Shown piece after piece: positions 56,655-64,000 of a DNA stretch of 64,000 nucleotides. This DNA comes from Neoroseomonas eburnea. Lineage in GTDB: Bacteria; Pseudomonadota; Alphaproteobacteria; Acetobacterales; Acetobacteraceae. The DNA is taken from positions 62,001 to 126,000 of the forward strand of contig NZ_JAAEDL010000015.1 of NCBI RefSeq assembly GCF_018129005.1. The letters run 5' to 3'. Each line of letters opens with the position of its first letter. Positions within the stretch are counted from its first letter, which is position 1. The position numbers were made by a program, and so were the translations under genes. The notes beneath the pieces are model-generated. The model was not told the origin of the DNA and did not search any database. It was given only the letters and a program-made list of their open reading frames with translations.

Positions 56655-57189
56655 GGCGACCGAGCATCGCCCATCGGGCTGCCAGGACAGCCAGGCGCGA
56701 TAGACGCGGATACCGCCTCCACGTCGTCCGGCGCTCCCTGGTTCCCGTATCCGTACATTTCACCGCCGGAAGACGCAGGGCGAATCAATCGCCGAAAATG
56801 GACAGGGATTTCGTCCGCCGGTCGAACGGCCGGGGGGCCAGTCTCGGCTCGGGCCCTGCGGGGCGGCGATGCCGTGGCGCTTGGCGTGAGGGGGAGACAG
56901 GTGATGCGGCTCGGATGGCTCGCGCCCGCGGCTCTGGCGGCGGCGCTGGCAGCACCCGGAGCCTCGGCCTCGCCGCGATGGTCCGGGTGCTCGACGGCGC
57001 GCAGGGTTCGCTCGACTTCGGCGCGGGCATCCGGCCGTGGTGGGTGGACACGACGCTGCGGCTGCATGCGGACGCGCCCCCGGACGACAGCCGCGAGCCG
57101 CAGAACCGGCGCGCGGACATGCTACCGCGGTGATACGCTACCGTATCGGCGTCGCGCGCCCGCGGCGGCGCCCGAAGGAGCCTGACGCC
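56655..57189. other. Intergenic stretch before the patatin gene
   Basis: 535 bp. The first 130 bp are less GC-rich than the surroundings. From 56904 there is a possible frameshifted gene, listed separately. The patatin promoter and ribosome-binding site (GAAGGAG near 57174) are at the end. Confidence 0.4.
56904..57133 (+). pseudogene. Possible frameshifted secreted-protein gene
   Basis: GGGGGAGACAG precedes ATG 56904, and the first frame reads MRLGWLAPAALAAALAAPGA, a good signal peptide. Coding sense then seems to pass to another frame: MVRVLDGAQGSLDFGAGIRP, WWVDTTLRLHADAPPDD, ending at 57133. No family was recognised; both frames are short and GC bias could mislead. Confidence 0.25.
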
Positions 57190-58683
57190 ATGGCATTCCG
57201 CTTGCGCACCGCGATCCTGCCCTTCTGCACGCTGCTGGTGCTCGTCGCCTGCAGCAGCGTGGAGGTGCCGATGAACCGGCCGCTGCCGCGCAACGCCGCC
57301 GGCGAGCCGGACTTTGCCGCCAACTACGGCTTCGGGAGCTTCGGCACCCTCGCGCTCGGCGCCGAGACGGCGACGCCCGCGGCGCGCAGCGACCTGCTCG
57401 TCTTCGTCGCCTTCTCGGGCGGCGGGAAGCGGTCGGCGGCCTTCGCCCACGGGGCGCTGCGCGGGCTGCGGGGCATCCCGGTGCAACCGGCGGGCCAACC
57501 CGGATGGAGCATGCTCGACGACGTGGACTACATCTCGGGCGTTTCGGGCGGCAGCTTCCCCGCCGCGCATTACGGCCTGTATCGCGAACGGCATTTCGAG
57601 ACCTTCGGGCAGGATTTCCTCAAGCGGGACGTCAACGCCTACATCTACGGGATCTACCTGCTGCCCTGGCGCTGGGACTGGGTGGTGAACCCGATGGTCG
57701 GCACCAACGACTACATGGCGCAGGTCTATGACCGGCTGATGTTCCACGGCGCGACCTATGCGGACCTGCTCCGGCGCGGCCCGCCTATCATCTCAGTCAA
57801 CGCGACGGACATCACCAACGAGGTCTCCTTCCCCTTCATCGGCGGCATCTTCGGGCTGCTCTGCTCCGACCTGAACAGCTTCCCCATCGCGCGCGCCGTG
57901 GCGGCGAGCAACGGCTTCCCAGTGCTCTTCACGCCGATCACGATCGAAAGCCACGCGGAGCACTGCCAGGGGCGCCGGCCGCCGACGATGCCGCCCGCCT
58001 CATGGGCGACACCTGCCTCGGCCTCCTCCCGCAGGGCAGAACTCGGCAGGATCCTGAACGTCTACGCCGACCCCGAGCAGACCCGCTACGTCCACCTGAT
58101 GGATGGCGGGATCATCGACAACCTGGCGCTGCGCGCCCTGCTGAACGTCTTCGTGGCACTCGGCGGGAACCAGGAGGTCTTCCGCGCCACCGCCCGGGAC
58201 ACACGCCGCGTCCTGATCCTGAGCGTGGACGGGGAAGCCGCGCCGGACCGCAGCCTCGGCCGGCAGCGCGTGGTCACCGGGCTCGGCCAGATCTTCAGCG
58301 CGGTCTCCGGCGCGCAGATCGACGCCTTCAACTTCGAGACGCTGGCGCTGGCCCGCGACGAGGTGGCCGCCCTCGTGCAGGGGCTGCGGGAATACCGCTG
58401 CCGCGAAGCGCGCACGATCAACGGCCATCGCTGCGACGACGTGCAGGGGACGGTGGTGCACGTCTCCCTCCAGGGCATCGACGACCCCGCGGAACGCGCC
58501 AGGCTGCAATCGATCCCGACCGGCCTCACCATCCCCGACGCGGATGTGGACGCGCTGGTCGAGTACGGCGAGCGGCTGGTGAGCCAGCATCCGGAGATCC
58601 GCGCCGTCGCGGCGGCGGCGGGCACCAACCTTCCGCCCGGCACCGTGACGGTGGCGCGGGCACCGAGACGCAACGGGAGGTAG
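57190..58683 (+). CDS. Patatin-like phospholipase, lipoprotein
   Basis: 497 aa. The signal peptide ends in a lipobox (VLVACSS, C21). The patatin fold shows the oxyanion loop AFSGGGKRSAAFAHGALRGL near residue 73, the nucleophile elbow ISGVSGGSFPAAHYG near residue 119, and the catalytic Asp in LMDGGIIDNLALRA. Ser-Asp dyad complete. It should be a periplasmic or outer-membrane-anchored acyl hydrolase, acting on phospholipids. Many relatives are secreted toxins or type VI effectors; no secretion genes are near. ATG 57190 follows GAAGGAG. Confidence 0.88.
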   Translation: MAFRLRTAILPFCTLLVLVACSSVEVPMNRPLPRNAAGEPDFAANYGFGSFGTLALGAETATPAARSDLLVFVAFSGGGKRSAAFAHGALRGLRGIPVQPAGQPGWSMLDDVDYISGVSGGSFPAAHYGLYRERHFETFGQDFLKRDVNAYIYGIYLLPWRWDWVVNPMVGTNDYMAQVYDRLMFHGATYADLLRRGPPIISVNATDITNEVSFPFIGGIFGLLCSDLNSFPIARAVAASNGFPVLFTPITIESHAEHCQGRRPPTMPPASWATPASASSRRAELGRILNVYADPEQTRYVHLMDGGIIDNLALRALLNVFVALGGNQEVFRATARDTRRVLILSVDGEAAPDRSLGRQRVVTGLGQIFSAVSGAQIDAFNFETLALARDEVAALVQGLREYRCREARTINGHRCDDVQGTVVHVSLQGIDDPAERARLQSIPTGLTIPDADVDALVEYGERLVSQHPEIRAVAAAAGTNLPPGTVTVARAPRRNGR

Positions 58684-58687
58684 CGCG

Positions 58688-59215
58688 ATGCCCAGAACCG
58701 ACATGAGGGCCGTGGCCCGTGATATCGCTTTCAACCGCGGCACGGCCCCACGGAGCGTCGGCAGCGCGGTCCTGTCCCGCACGCTCGCAGCCCGCGGCGA
58801 GGATGGACGGCTCGGCCCCGACCCGATCTGCGGCCGCCACTCCGACGGGACCGTCGAACCGAGCATGGTGCAGGCCGCCTGCTGCTGCGGCGCCGCGACA
58901 GGCAGTGGCGTGCTGGATTTCCGCGGCCGCCGCCACCGCTCCCGCATCAGCGGCACGGGGCACGGCGGCATCGACGTGGCGAGCGCCGAGGCGGGAGGCG
59001 AAATCCACAACCTGCGCGAATCGCCGCGCTTCCCCGGCGCGCGCGCCGGCGGCACCGGCATGACCGGCCGCCGCCAGCGGCCGGCTGGAGAACCGGGCCG
59101 GCGTGGCCATGCGCCTCGCCGCCCGGCGGAAGGGGCTGGCGCTGTCGCCCGGCGCCGGTGCGCAGGCGATGGGGCCGGAACGGCAGGGCGGGCGGAAGCC
59201 TAGGCGCGGTCCTGA
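58688..59215 (+). pseudogene. Probable frameshifted hypothetical gene
   Basis: From ATG 58688 the frame reads MPRTDMRAVARDIAFNRGTA and later ATGSGVLDFRGRRHRSRISG, VASAEAGGEIHNLRESPRFP and GARAGGTGMTG. After about 59060 coding sense moves to the next frame (SGRLENRAGVAMRLAARRKG, LALSPGAG). Together they resemble a conserved periplasmic pattern of the form G-x-G-x-L-x-F-x-G ... A-x-G-x-x-x-N-L ... N-x-x-G-V-x-x-x-L that I recall from alphaproteobacterial hypothetical proteins. A single frameshift would explain it; sequencing error is also possible. Confidence 0.4.
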
Positions 59216-59218
59216 ATC

Positions 59219-59971
59219 ATGGCGATCGCGGTTGCCGTCGTGGTGCTGGCGCTGACCTTCGGGGCCGGCATGCTTGGCCTGTACCTGAACGGCCTGCTGG
59301 GTTCCGCGCATCTCACCGAACAGTCGCGCGACGTCGTGCGACTGCTCCAGGCGCTGGTGGCATCCATTGCCGCGCTGGTGCTGGGACTGCTGATCGCTTC
59401 CGCGAGCAGCTACCACAGGGCGCAGGAGGAGGAGGTGGTCCGCCTCTCCGCCGACCTGGTGGTGCTCGACAGCCTGCTCGAGCAATACGGGCCGGCGGCG
59501 GCGGGGGTCCGCGCCTCGCTGCATCACACCCTCGCCGTGGCGCTCGCCCAACGCGACGCCCAGCCGGCATCGGCGCGGCTGGCGCAGCGCCCCGCCACCC
59601 CGGGCGCACCCTTCACCCAGGCTCTGCTGGCGCTGGAACCGAGGACAGCGGCCGAGCACGCCGTGCAGGCGCGCGCGCTGGATCTGGTCGGGCGCCTCGC
59701 GCAGTCGCGCGCCATGATCATCGCGCGCGAGGCAATCGGGGCCACGCAATGGCCCGTCATCACCACCGTCGGCGCATGGCTCGGGCTGCTCTTCCTGGCG
59801 ATGGGGCTGTTCGCGCGGACCAGCGAGCTGGTCGTCGCCGCTTTGCTGATTGGGGCCGTCGCGGTGGCGGCGGCGATGTTCCTCATCCTCGAGCTGCAGG
59901 ACGGGCAGGGCGGGCTGCTGCGGGTCTCCGACGCGCCACTGCGCCATGCGCTGGAACGGATGTCGCCCTGA
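59219..59971 (+). CDS. DUF4239-like membrane protein
   Basis: 250 aa. Membrane helices at about residues 3-27 and 42-63 enclose the first turn; two more lie at 178-200 and 205-225. The middle (EEEVVRLSADLVVLDSLLEQ, YGPAAAGVRASLHHTLAVAL) is the bestrophin-like DUF4239 region. Family function is unknown; a channel is possible. ATG 59219. Confidence 0.75.
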   Translation: MAIAVAVVVLALTFGAGMLGLYLNGLLGSAHLTEQSRDVVRLLQALVASIAALVLGLLIASASSYHRAQEEEVVRLSADLVVLDSLLEQYGPAAAGVRASLHHTLAVALAQRDAQPASARLAQRPATPGAPFTQALLALEPRTAAEHAVQARALDLVGRLAQSRAMIIAREAIGATQWPVITTVGAWLGLLFLAMGLFARTSELVVAALLIGAVAVAAAMFLILELQDGQGGLLRVSDAPLRHALERMSP

Positions 59972-60120
59972 CCGCGCCCGCAGCCGGCAGGCGCGGCGGT
60001 TGCGCCGCACGGGCCCCGTGCCGCCCCGGCCACGGCTTCCCTCCGTGAAGCCCGCCCGGCAGGTCCGGCCCGGCGCGCCCGGCGGGGGCAGGGGCCGTCC
60101 GGGCACTCTCCATCGGACCC

Positions 60121-60813
60121 TCAGCTTCCCCGCGCCGCCGCCAGCCGCCCGATGAACAGCACCGGTCCGGTCGGCCGCCCGGTGGGGGACCCGCCCGGCG
60201 GTTCGAGCGTGATCTCGATCAGCATCCCCGGCTCCGGCCGGATGGACGAGGGCGTCACCGTCAACCGGCCCTGCTGCGCCGGGATCAGCCCGAGCGAGGT
60301 CGGCGCCGTCGCACCCTGCGGCAGCGCCCAGAGCTGCATCACGCGATCGGACGGTACCGGCTGTGGGTTCAGCGCCGCGAGACGCAGCGCGCCGCCTTCG
60401 GCTTCCACCAGCCAGGCGGGCTGCTCGCCCTGGGTCAGCAGCACGGTCATCAGCCGCGGCTCGGGCGCCGGGCGCAGGATCACAAGCGCGGCGAGGCCCG
60501 CGGCAACCGCCGTGGCGCCGAAAGCCCAGGACCGCCAGAGGCCCCGGGCCCGCGCCACCGGCGCCGGCGCGGCGGCAGGGCGGTCCGCGTCCAGCGCGGC
60601 GTCGATGCGGTCCCACAGGCCCGGCGGCGGCGCCTCCGGCAGCGCGAGTTCGGTGAGCGGCGCGAGACGCGCCTCCCAGGCCGCCACCGCCTCGCGCAGC
60701 GCCTCGTCCGTCTCCATGGCCCGCTCCACCGCGCGCGCCTGGCGCGCATCGAGCGTGCCGAGCACGTATTCGCCGGCCAACGCCTCGCGCTCGGCGGGGT
60801 CAGTCGGGATCAT
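60121..60813 (-). CDS. Anti-sigma factor (RskA-like)
   Basis: 230 aa. The N-terminal anti-sigma domain is EREALAGEYVLGTLDARQAR followed by AWEARLAPLTELALPEAPPP. One membrane helix at about 92-115 (WAFGATAVAAGLAALVIL) places a C-terminal RskA domain (MQLWALPQGATAPTSLGLIP, IEITLEPPGGSPTGRPTGPV) in the periplasm. It holds its ECF sigma factor at the membrane until a signal triggers release. ATG 60813 overlaps the sigma stop as ATGA. Confidence 0.88.
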   Translation of the reverse strand: MIPTDPAEREALAGEYVLGTLDARQARAVERAMETDEALREAVAAWEARLAPLTELALPEAPPPGLWDRIDAALDADRPAAAPAPVARARGLWRSWAFGATAVAAGLAALVILRPAPEPRLMTVLLTQGEQPAWLVEAEGGALRLAALNPQPVPSDRVMQLWALPQGATAPTSLGLIPAQQGRLTVTPSSIRPEPGMLIEITLEPPGGSPTGRPTGPVLFIGRLAAARGS

Positions 60814-61355
60814 GACAGGCACTCCCGCAGCGCGAGCAGCCCGCGCCGGATCCAGGACTTCACCGTGCCGAGCGGCGTGCCGAGGTGCTCGGCGATCTGC
60901 GGATGGGACAGGCCGTGGACGAAGGCGAGCACGATGCCCGCGCGGCTCCTCGTCTCGAGCAGGGCGAGGCAGGCACGCAGCCGCCGTCCCTCGACGGTGG
61001 AGATCAGCCGCGCCTCGGCCTCCGCCGCCTCGGCCTCGTCGCCGAGCATCGGGTCGTCGGTCGGCATCTCCCGCCCGCGGGCACGCAGGATGTCGAGCGC
61101 GGCATGTCGCACGATGGCGGCGAGCCAGGCCTCGGCGCTGCCGCGCGCGGGGTCGAACTGCCCGGCGCGGCGACTGACGCGCAGGAAGGCGTCCTGCAGC
61201 GCGTCGGCGGCGATGTCGCGGTCGCGCAGGATGGCGTTGGCCACGCCGAAGAGGCGCGCCGACTGCCGCTCGTAGACCGCGCGCAGGGCCGCCCGGTCGC
61301 CGCCGGCGACGGCGGCGAGCAGGCCAGGGAGGTCGAGCGTGGCGGTCATGTCCAT
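60810..61355 (-). CDS. ECF RNA polymerase sigma factor (SigK/RpoE-like)
   Basis: 181 aa. Region 2 is VYERQSARLFGVANAILRDR, then DIAADALQDAFLRVSRRAGQ. Region 4 is ACLALLETRSRAGIVLAFVH followed by GLSHPQIAEHLGTPLGTVKS with WIRRGLLALRECL. It pairs with the overlapping anti-sigma gene. Targets unknown; no recognisable -35/-10 of its own type was found. ATG 61355 was chosen from several N-terminal Met codons because the N-terminus is then of family length. Confidence 0.88.
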   Translation of the reverse strand: MDMTATLDLPGLLAAVAGGDRAALRAVYERQSARLFGVANAILRDRDIAADALQDAFLRVSRRAGQFDPARGSAEAWLAAIVRHAALDILRARGREMPTDDPMLGDEAEAAEAEARLISTVEGRRLRACLALLETRSRAGIVLAFVHGLSHPQIAEHLGTPLGTVKSWIRRGLLALRECLS

Positions 61356-61459
61356 ACCGGCATCTTCATGTGGCTCCGAAACCGACCCGACGCAACGAGG
61401 CCATTGCGCCCCGCGCCGTGCCCCATGATCATCCACGTGACAAGACAGGAGGCCTCACG

Positions 61460-62674
61460 ATGCCGCGCTTCTCCCTCTCCCGCCGTGCCCTCGGCGCCAC
61501 GGGTCTTGCCCTGCTCGCCCGGCCCGGCCTGGCCCAGCCGGCGCCCATCCGCATCGGCGAGCTCAATTCCTATGCCCGCATGGCGGCCTTCGCGGTGCCT
61601 TACCGCAACGCCATGCAGCTCGCGCAGGACGCGGTCAACGCCGCCGGCGGCGTGATGGGCGGGCGGCGCATCGAATTCGTGTTCCGCGACGACGGCTCGA
61701 CCCCCGGCGACGCTGTGCGCGTGGCGGAGGAGCTGCTGACACGCGAGAACGTCGCGTTCATCGCCGGCACCTTCCTGTCCAATGTCGGCCTCGCCGTCGC
61801 CGACTTCGCCAACCAGCGCAAGCGCCTGTTCCTGGCGACCGAGCCGCTGACCGACGCGATCACCATGGCGCAGGGCAACCGCTACACCTGGCGCGTGCGG
61901 CCCAGCACATTCATGCAGACCAAGATGCTGGTGGAGGCGATCCGCGGCCGCAACGTGAAGCGCTGGGCGATCGTCGCGCCGAACTACGAATACGGCCAGT
62001 CGGCGGCTGCCAACTTCAAGCGCCTGCTGCCCGGCGCGATCCCGGGCGCGGAGATCGTGGCGGAGCAGTTCCCCGCGCTCGGCCGCGTGGACGCGGGGGC
62101 GACAGTCGGCGCGCTCGGCGCATCCCGGCCGGACGGCATCTTCAACGTGCTGTTCGGCGCCGACCTGACCGCCTTCGTGCGGGAGGGCAACACCCGCGGC
62201 CTGTTCGAGCGCCGCACCGTCGTCTCCCTGCTGACCGGCGAGCCGGAATACATGATCCCGCTCGGCGAGGAGACGCCGGAAGGCTGGATCGTCACCGGCT
62301 ACCCGTGGGAGCAGGTGGAGACCCCGCCGGCCCACAAGGCCTATGTCGACGCCTATCGCGCGCGCTTCAACGACACGCCGCGCAAGGGTTCGCTGCTCGG
62401 CTACGTGACCGTGCAGATCATCGCCAACCTGCTGAACAAGGCGAACTCGCTGGACAACGAGGCGCTGATCGACGCGCTGGCCGACCTGCGCACGGACACC
62501 GTCGTCGGGCCGGTGACGATGCGCGGGCTCGACCACCAGGGCACGCTCGGCACCTGGGTCGGCGAGACCACGCTGCGCGGCCGCCAGGGCACGATGAAGA
62601 ACGCCCGCTACGCCGACGGCGCAGACTACCTCTTCCCCGAGGACGAGGTCCGCGCCGCGCGCCGGTCGGCCTGA
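61460..62674 (+). CDS. Branched-chain amino acid-type ABC transporter substrate-binding protein (LivK-like)
   Basis: 404 aa. A Tat-like signal (LSRRALGATGLALLARPGLA) is followed by the type 1 periplasmic-binding fold: IRIGELNSYARMAAFAVPYR, LAQDAVNAAGGVMGGRRIEF, then FIAGTFLSNVGLAVADFANQ and WAIVAPNYEYGQSAAANFKR. Peripla_BP_6 family; ligands range from branched-chain amino acids to amides and urea. ATG 61460 follows ACAGGAGG. The permease fusion begins 6 bp after its stop. Confidence 0.9.
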   Translation: MPRFSLSRRALGATGLALLARPGLAQPAPIRIGELNSYARMAAFAVPYRNAMQLAQDAVNAAGGVMGGRRIEFVFRDDGSTPGDAVRVAEELLTRENVAFIAGTFLSNVGLAVADFANQRKRLFLATEPLTDAITMAQGNRYTWRVRPSTFMQTKMLVEAIRGRNVKRWAIVAPNYEYGQSAAANFKRLLPGAIPGAEIVAEQFPALGRVDAGATVGALGASRPDGIFNVLFGADLTAFVREGNTRGLFERRTVVSLLTGEPEYMIPLGEETPEGWIVTGYPWEQVETPPAHKAYVDAYRARFNDTPRKGSLLGYVTVQIIANLLNKANSLDNEALIDALADLRTDTVVGPVTMRGLDHQGTLGTWVGETTLRGRQGTMKNARYADGADYLFPEDEVRAARRSA

Positions 62675-62680
62675 CGCTTC

Positions 62681-64000
62681 GTGGAGTGGAGCTTCCTGCT
62701 GGTCCAGGCCCTGTCGGGCCTGGCCAGCGCGTCATCGCTGTTCGTGATCGCCTCCGGCCTGACCATCGTCTTCGGCGTCACCAGGATCGTGAACTTCGCC
62801 CACGGCTCCTTCTACATGCTGGGGGCCTATGTCGCGGTCACGCTGGTGCCGTGGCTGCTGGAATTCGACCGTTCGCCCTGGCTGTTCTTCGCCGGCGTGC
62901 TGGTTTCGGCGGTCGTGGTCGGGCTGTTCGGCGTGCTGATGGAAGTCACGCTGCTGCGGCGCATCTACCGCGTGCCGGAATTGTTCCAGCTGCTGGCGAC
63001 CTTCGGCGTGGTGCTGATCGTGCAGGACCTGGTGCTGCTGGCCTGGGGGCCGGTGGACATTCCCGGGCCGCGCGCGCCGGGGCTGCGGCATGGGGTGTAC
63101 ATCCTCGACCAGCGCTTCCCGGCCTATGAGCTGTTCCTGATCTTCGTCGGGCCGGCGGTGCTGGCGCTGCTGTGGCTGCTGATGCACCGCACGCGCTTCG
63201 GCGTGCTGATCCGCGCCGCGACGCAGGATCGGGAGATGGTCGGCGCGCTCGGCGTCAACCAGGCGATGCTGTTCACCGGCACGCTGTTCCTCGGCGCCGC
63301 GCTGGCGGGGTTGGGAGGCGCGCTGCAGATCCCGCGCGTATCGGCGAACCCGCAGATGGACCTTTCCGTCATCACCGAGGCCTTCGTCGTCACGGTGATC
63401 GGCGGCATGGGATCGGTGCCGGGGGCCTTCCTGGCGGCGCTGCTGATCGGGCAGTTGCAGGCCTTCGGCGTTCTGGTCTTCCCCAAGATCACGCTGGTGC
63501 TGGTCTTCCTGCTGATGGCGGCGGTGCTGGTGGTGAAGCCCTGGGGGCTGCTCGGCCGGCCGGAAGCCGCCGCCGGGCGCGCGGTGCTGCCGGAGGGCAT
63601 CCTCGATCCGCGCCCGCTCGATCTCGCCGGCAAGCTGCTGGCGGCGGTGGCGCTGCTCGGCGTGCTGGCGCTGCCGCTGCTCGACGCCTATGCGGTGAAG
63701 GTGGGGACGGAGGTGCTGGTGCTCGCGCTGGCCGCCTTCTCGCTGAACTTCCTGGTGGGCAATGGGGGCATCGTCTCCTTCGGGCATGCGGCCTATTTCG
63801 GCCTCGGTGCCTATGGCGCGGGGCTGCTGGTCACCAGGGCCGGGCTGCCGATGGAACCGGCGCTGGTCGCCGCGCCGATCGTCGGTGGCGCCTCCGCGGC
63901 GCTGTTCGGCTTCTTCGTCGTGCGGCTGTCGGGCATCTACCTGGCGATGCTGACGCTCGCCTTCGCGCAGATCGCCTATGCCGTCGTGTTCCAGTGGGTG
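62681..64000 (+). CDS. LivH-LivM fusion permease (3' end cut by window)
   Basis: 440 codons to the edge, no stop. Residues 1-295 are a complete LivH-type permease (SGLTIVFGVTRIVNFAHGSF, YVAVTLVPWLLEF, then TEAFVVTVIGGMGSVPGAFL). The protein then continues in frame with a LivM-type permease (LALAAFSLNFLVGNGGIVSF, GHAAYFGLGAYGAGLL). The start is GTG 62681, 6 bp after the LivK-like stop. Fused H-M permeases are found in part of this family, often with a further fused ATPase. The rest of LivM and the ATPases LivG/LivF should follow beyond 64000. Confidence 0.88.
   Translation, partial: MEWSFLLVQALSGLASASSLFVIASGLTIVFGVTRIVNFAHGSFYMLGAYVAVTLVPWLLEFDRSPWLFFAGVLVSAVVVGLFGVLMEVTLLRRIYRVPELFQLLATFGVVLIVQDLVLLAWGPVDIPGPRAPGLRHGVYILDQRFPAYELFLIFVGPAVLALLWLLMHRTRFGVLIRAATQDREMVGALGVNQAMLFTGTLFLGAALAGLGGALQIPRVSANPQMDLSVITEAFVVTVIGGMGSVPGAFLAALLIGQLQAFGVLVFPKITLVLVFLLMAAVLVVKPWGLLGRPEAAAGRAVLPEGILDPRPLDLAGKLLAAVALLGVLALPLLDAYAVKVGTEVLVLALAAFSLNFLVGNGGIVSFGHAAYFGLGAYGAGLLVTRAGLPMEPALVAAPIVGGASAALFGFFVVRLSGIYLAMLTLAFAQIAYAVVFQWV

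Overview
The window is chromosomal DNA of a very GC-rich bacterium. Gene content and protein style point to an alphaproteobacterium, most likely Acetobacteraceae near Roseomonas: an HldD/Lgt/MidA/PgeF block, UbiK, phasin, an L25 with a long Ala/Lys tail, an NAD-type formate dehydrogenase, many ATGA/GTGA start-stop overlaps and an almost saturated G/C third codon position. No rRNA, CRISPR array, intact transposase or phage module was seen. There is one tRNA, tRNA-Arg(CCG), at 11123-11199. The genus is an inference; no marker-gene search was possible.

Layout. 1-1.5 kb: the end of a MarR regulator and a ketopantoate-reductase-family enzyme. 1.9-5.4 kb: a plus-strand run of OsmC-like protein, two flavoproteins and a MaoC-type hydratase. 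5.4-7.7 kb: an OmpR-type winged-helix/TPR regulator between two very small genes (51 and 53 aa); both small genes carry the same tandem ATCTCCA direct repeat with an 11-bp period about 100 bp upstream. 7.8-11 kb: EamA transporter, YbaL/Kef-like antiporter, GNAT acetyltransferase. 11.1-12.7 kb: tRNA-Arg followed by a decayed segment with frameshifted gene remnants and lower-GC codon use, probably an old integration scar. 12.7-20.2 kb: a tightly overlapping six-gene minus-strand operon with a phosphonoacetate-hydrolase-like enzyme, a second alkaline-phosphatase-superfamily enzyme and a complete peptide-type ABC importer. It is divergent from a LysR regulator across a perfect 18-bp palindrome, and is the strongest candidate for an undescribed catabolic system. 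21.3-25.8 kb: fused NuoEF-type beta subunit and catalytic alpha subunit of an NAD-dependent formate dehydrogenase. 26-33 kb: large coiled-coil lipoprotein, DUF4743 NUDIX hydrolase, 2-oxoglutarate/Fe(II)-type oxygenase, Atm1-like ABC exporter, ribosomal protein L28. 33.1-35.4 kb: MerR and MntR regulators overlapping in one transcript, divergent from mntH over a 14-bp palindrome. 35.8-40.6 kb: lipoprotein, a 23-aa candidate membrane peptide, and the pgeF-midA-lgt-hldD overlapping series.

40.7-46 kb: ubiK, YbjN-domain protein, proC, TetR/COQ9-like protein, phasin, a secreted YD-like repeat protein, prs and a methyltransferase. 46.4-48.6 kb: an overlapping GST-RidA-GST-histidine phosphatase operon. 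48.6-55.8 kb: DUF2339 membrane protein, rplY, pth, a small unknown, ychF, a small lipoprotein, mtnP. 55.9-59.2 kb: a degraded AraC gene, a lipoprotein patatin and two probable frameshifted genes. 59.2-64 kb: a DUF4239-like membrane protein, an ECF sigma/anti-sigma pair, and a LivK-type binding protein followed by a LivH-LivM fusion permease that runs off the window.

Intergenic space carries at least three families of palindromic repeats. Family A has the stem CCAAAGGCC/GGCCTTTGG with a GAAA loop next to a G-rich/C-rich hairpin. Family B has 25-bp arms around a core plus flanking G-rich hairpins. Family C is a bipartite palindrome ending in an ACTCGTGCC arm. Most copies lie just after stop codons, so they probably act as terminators or mRNA 3' ends. 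Long open frames antisense to these genes are by-products of the base composition and were not annotated.
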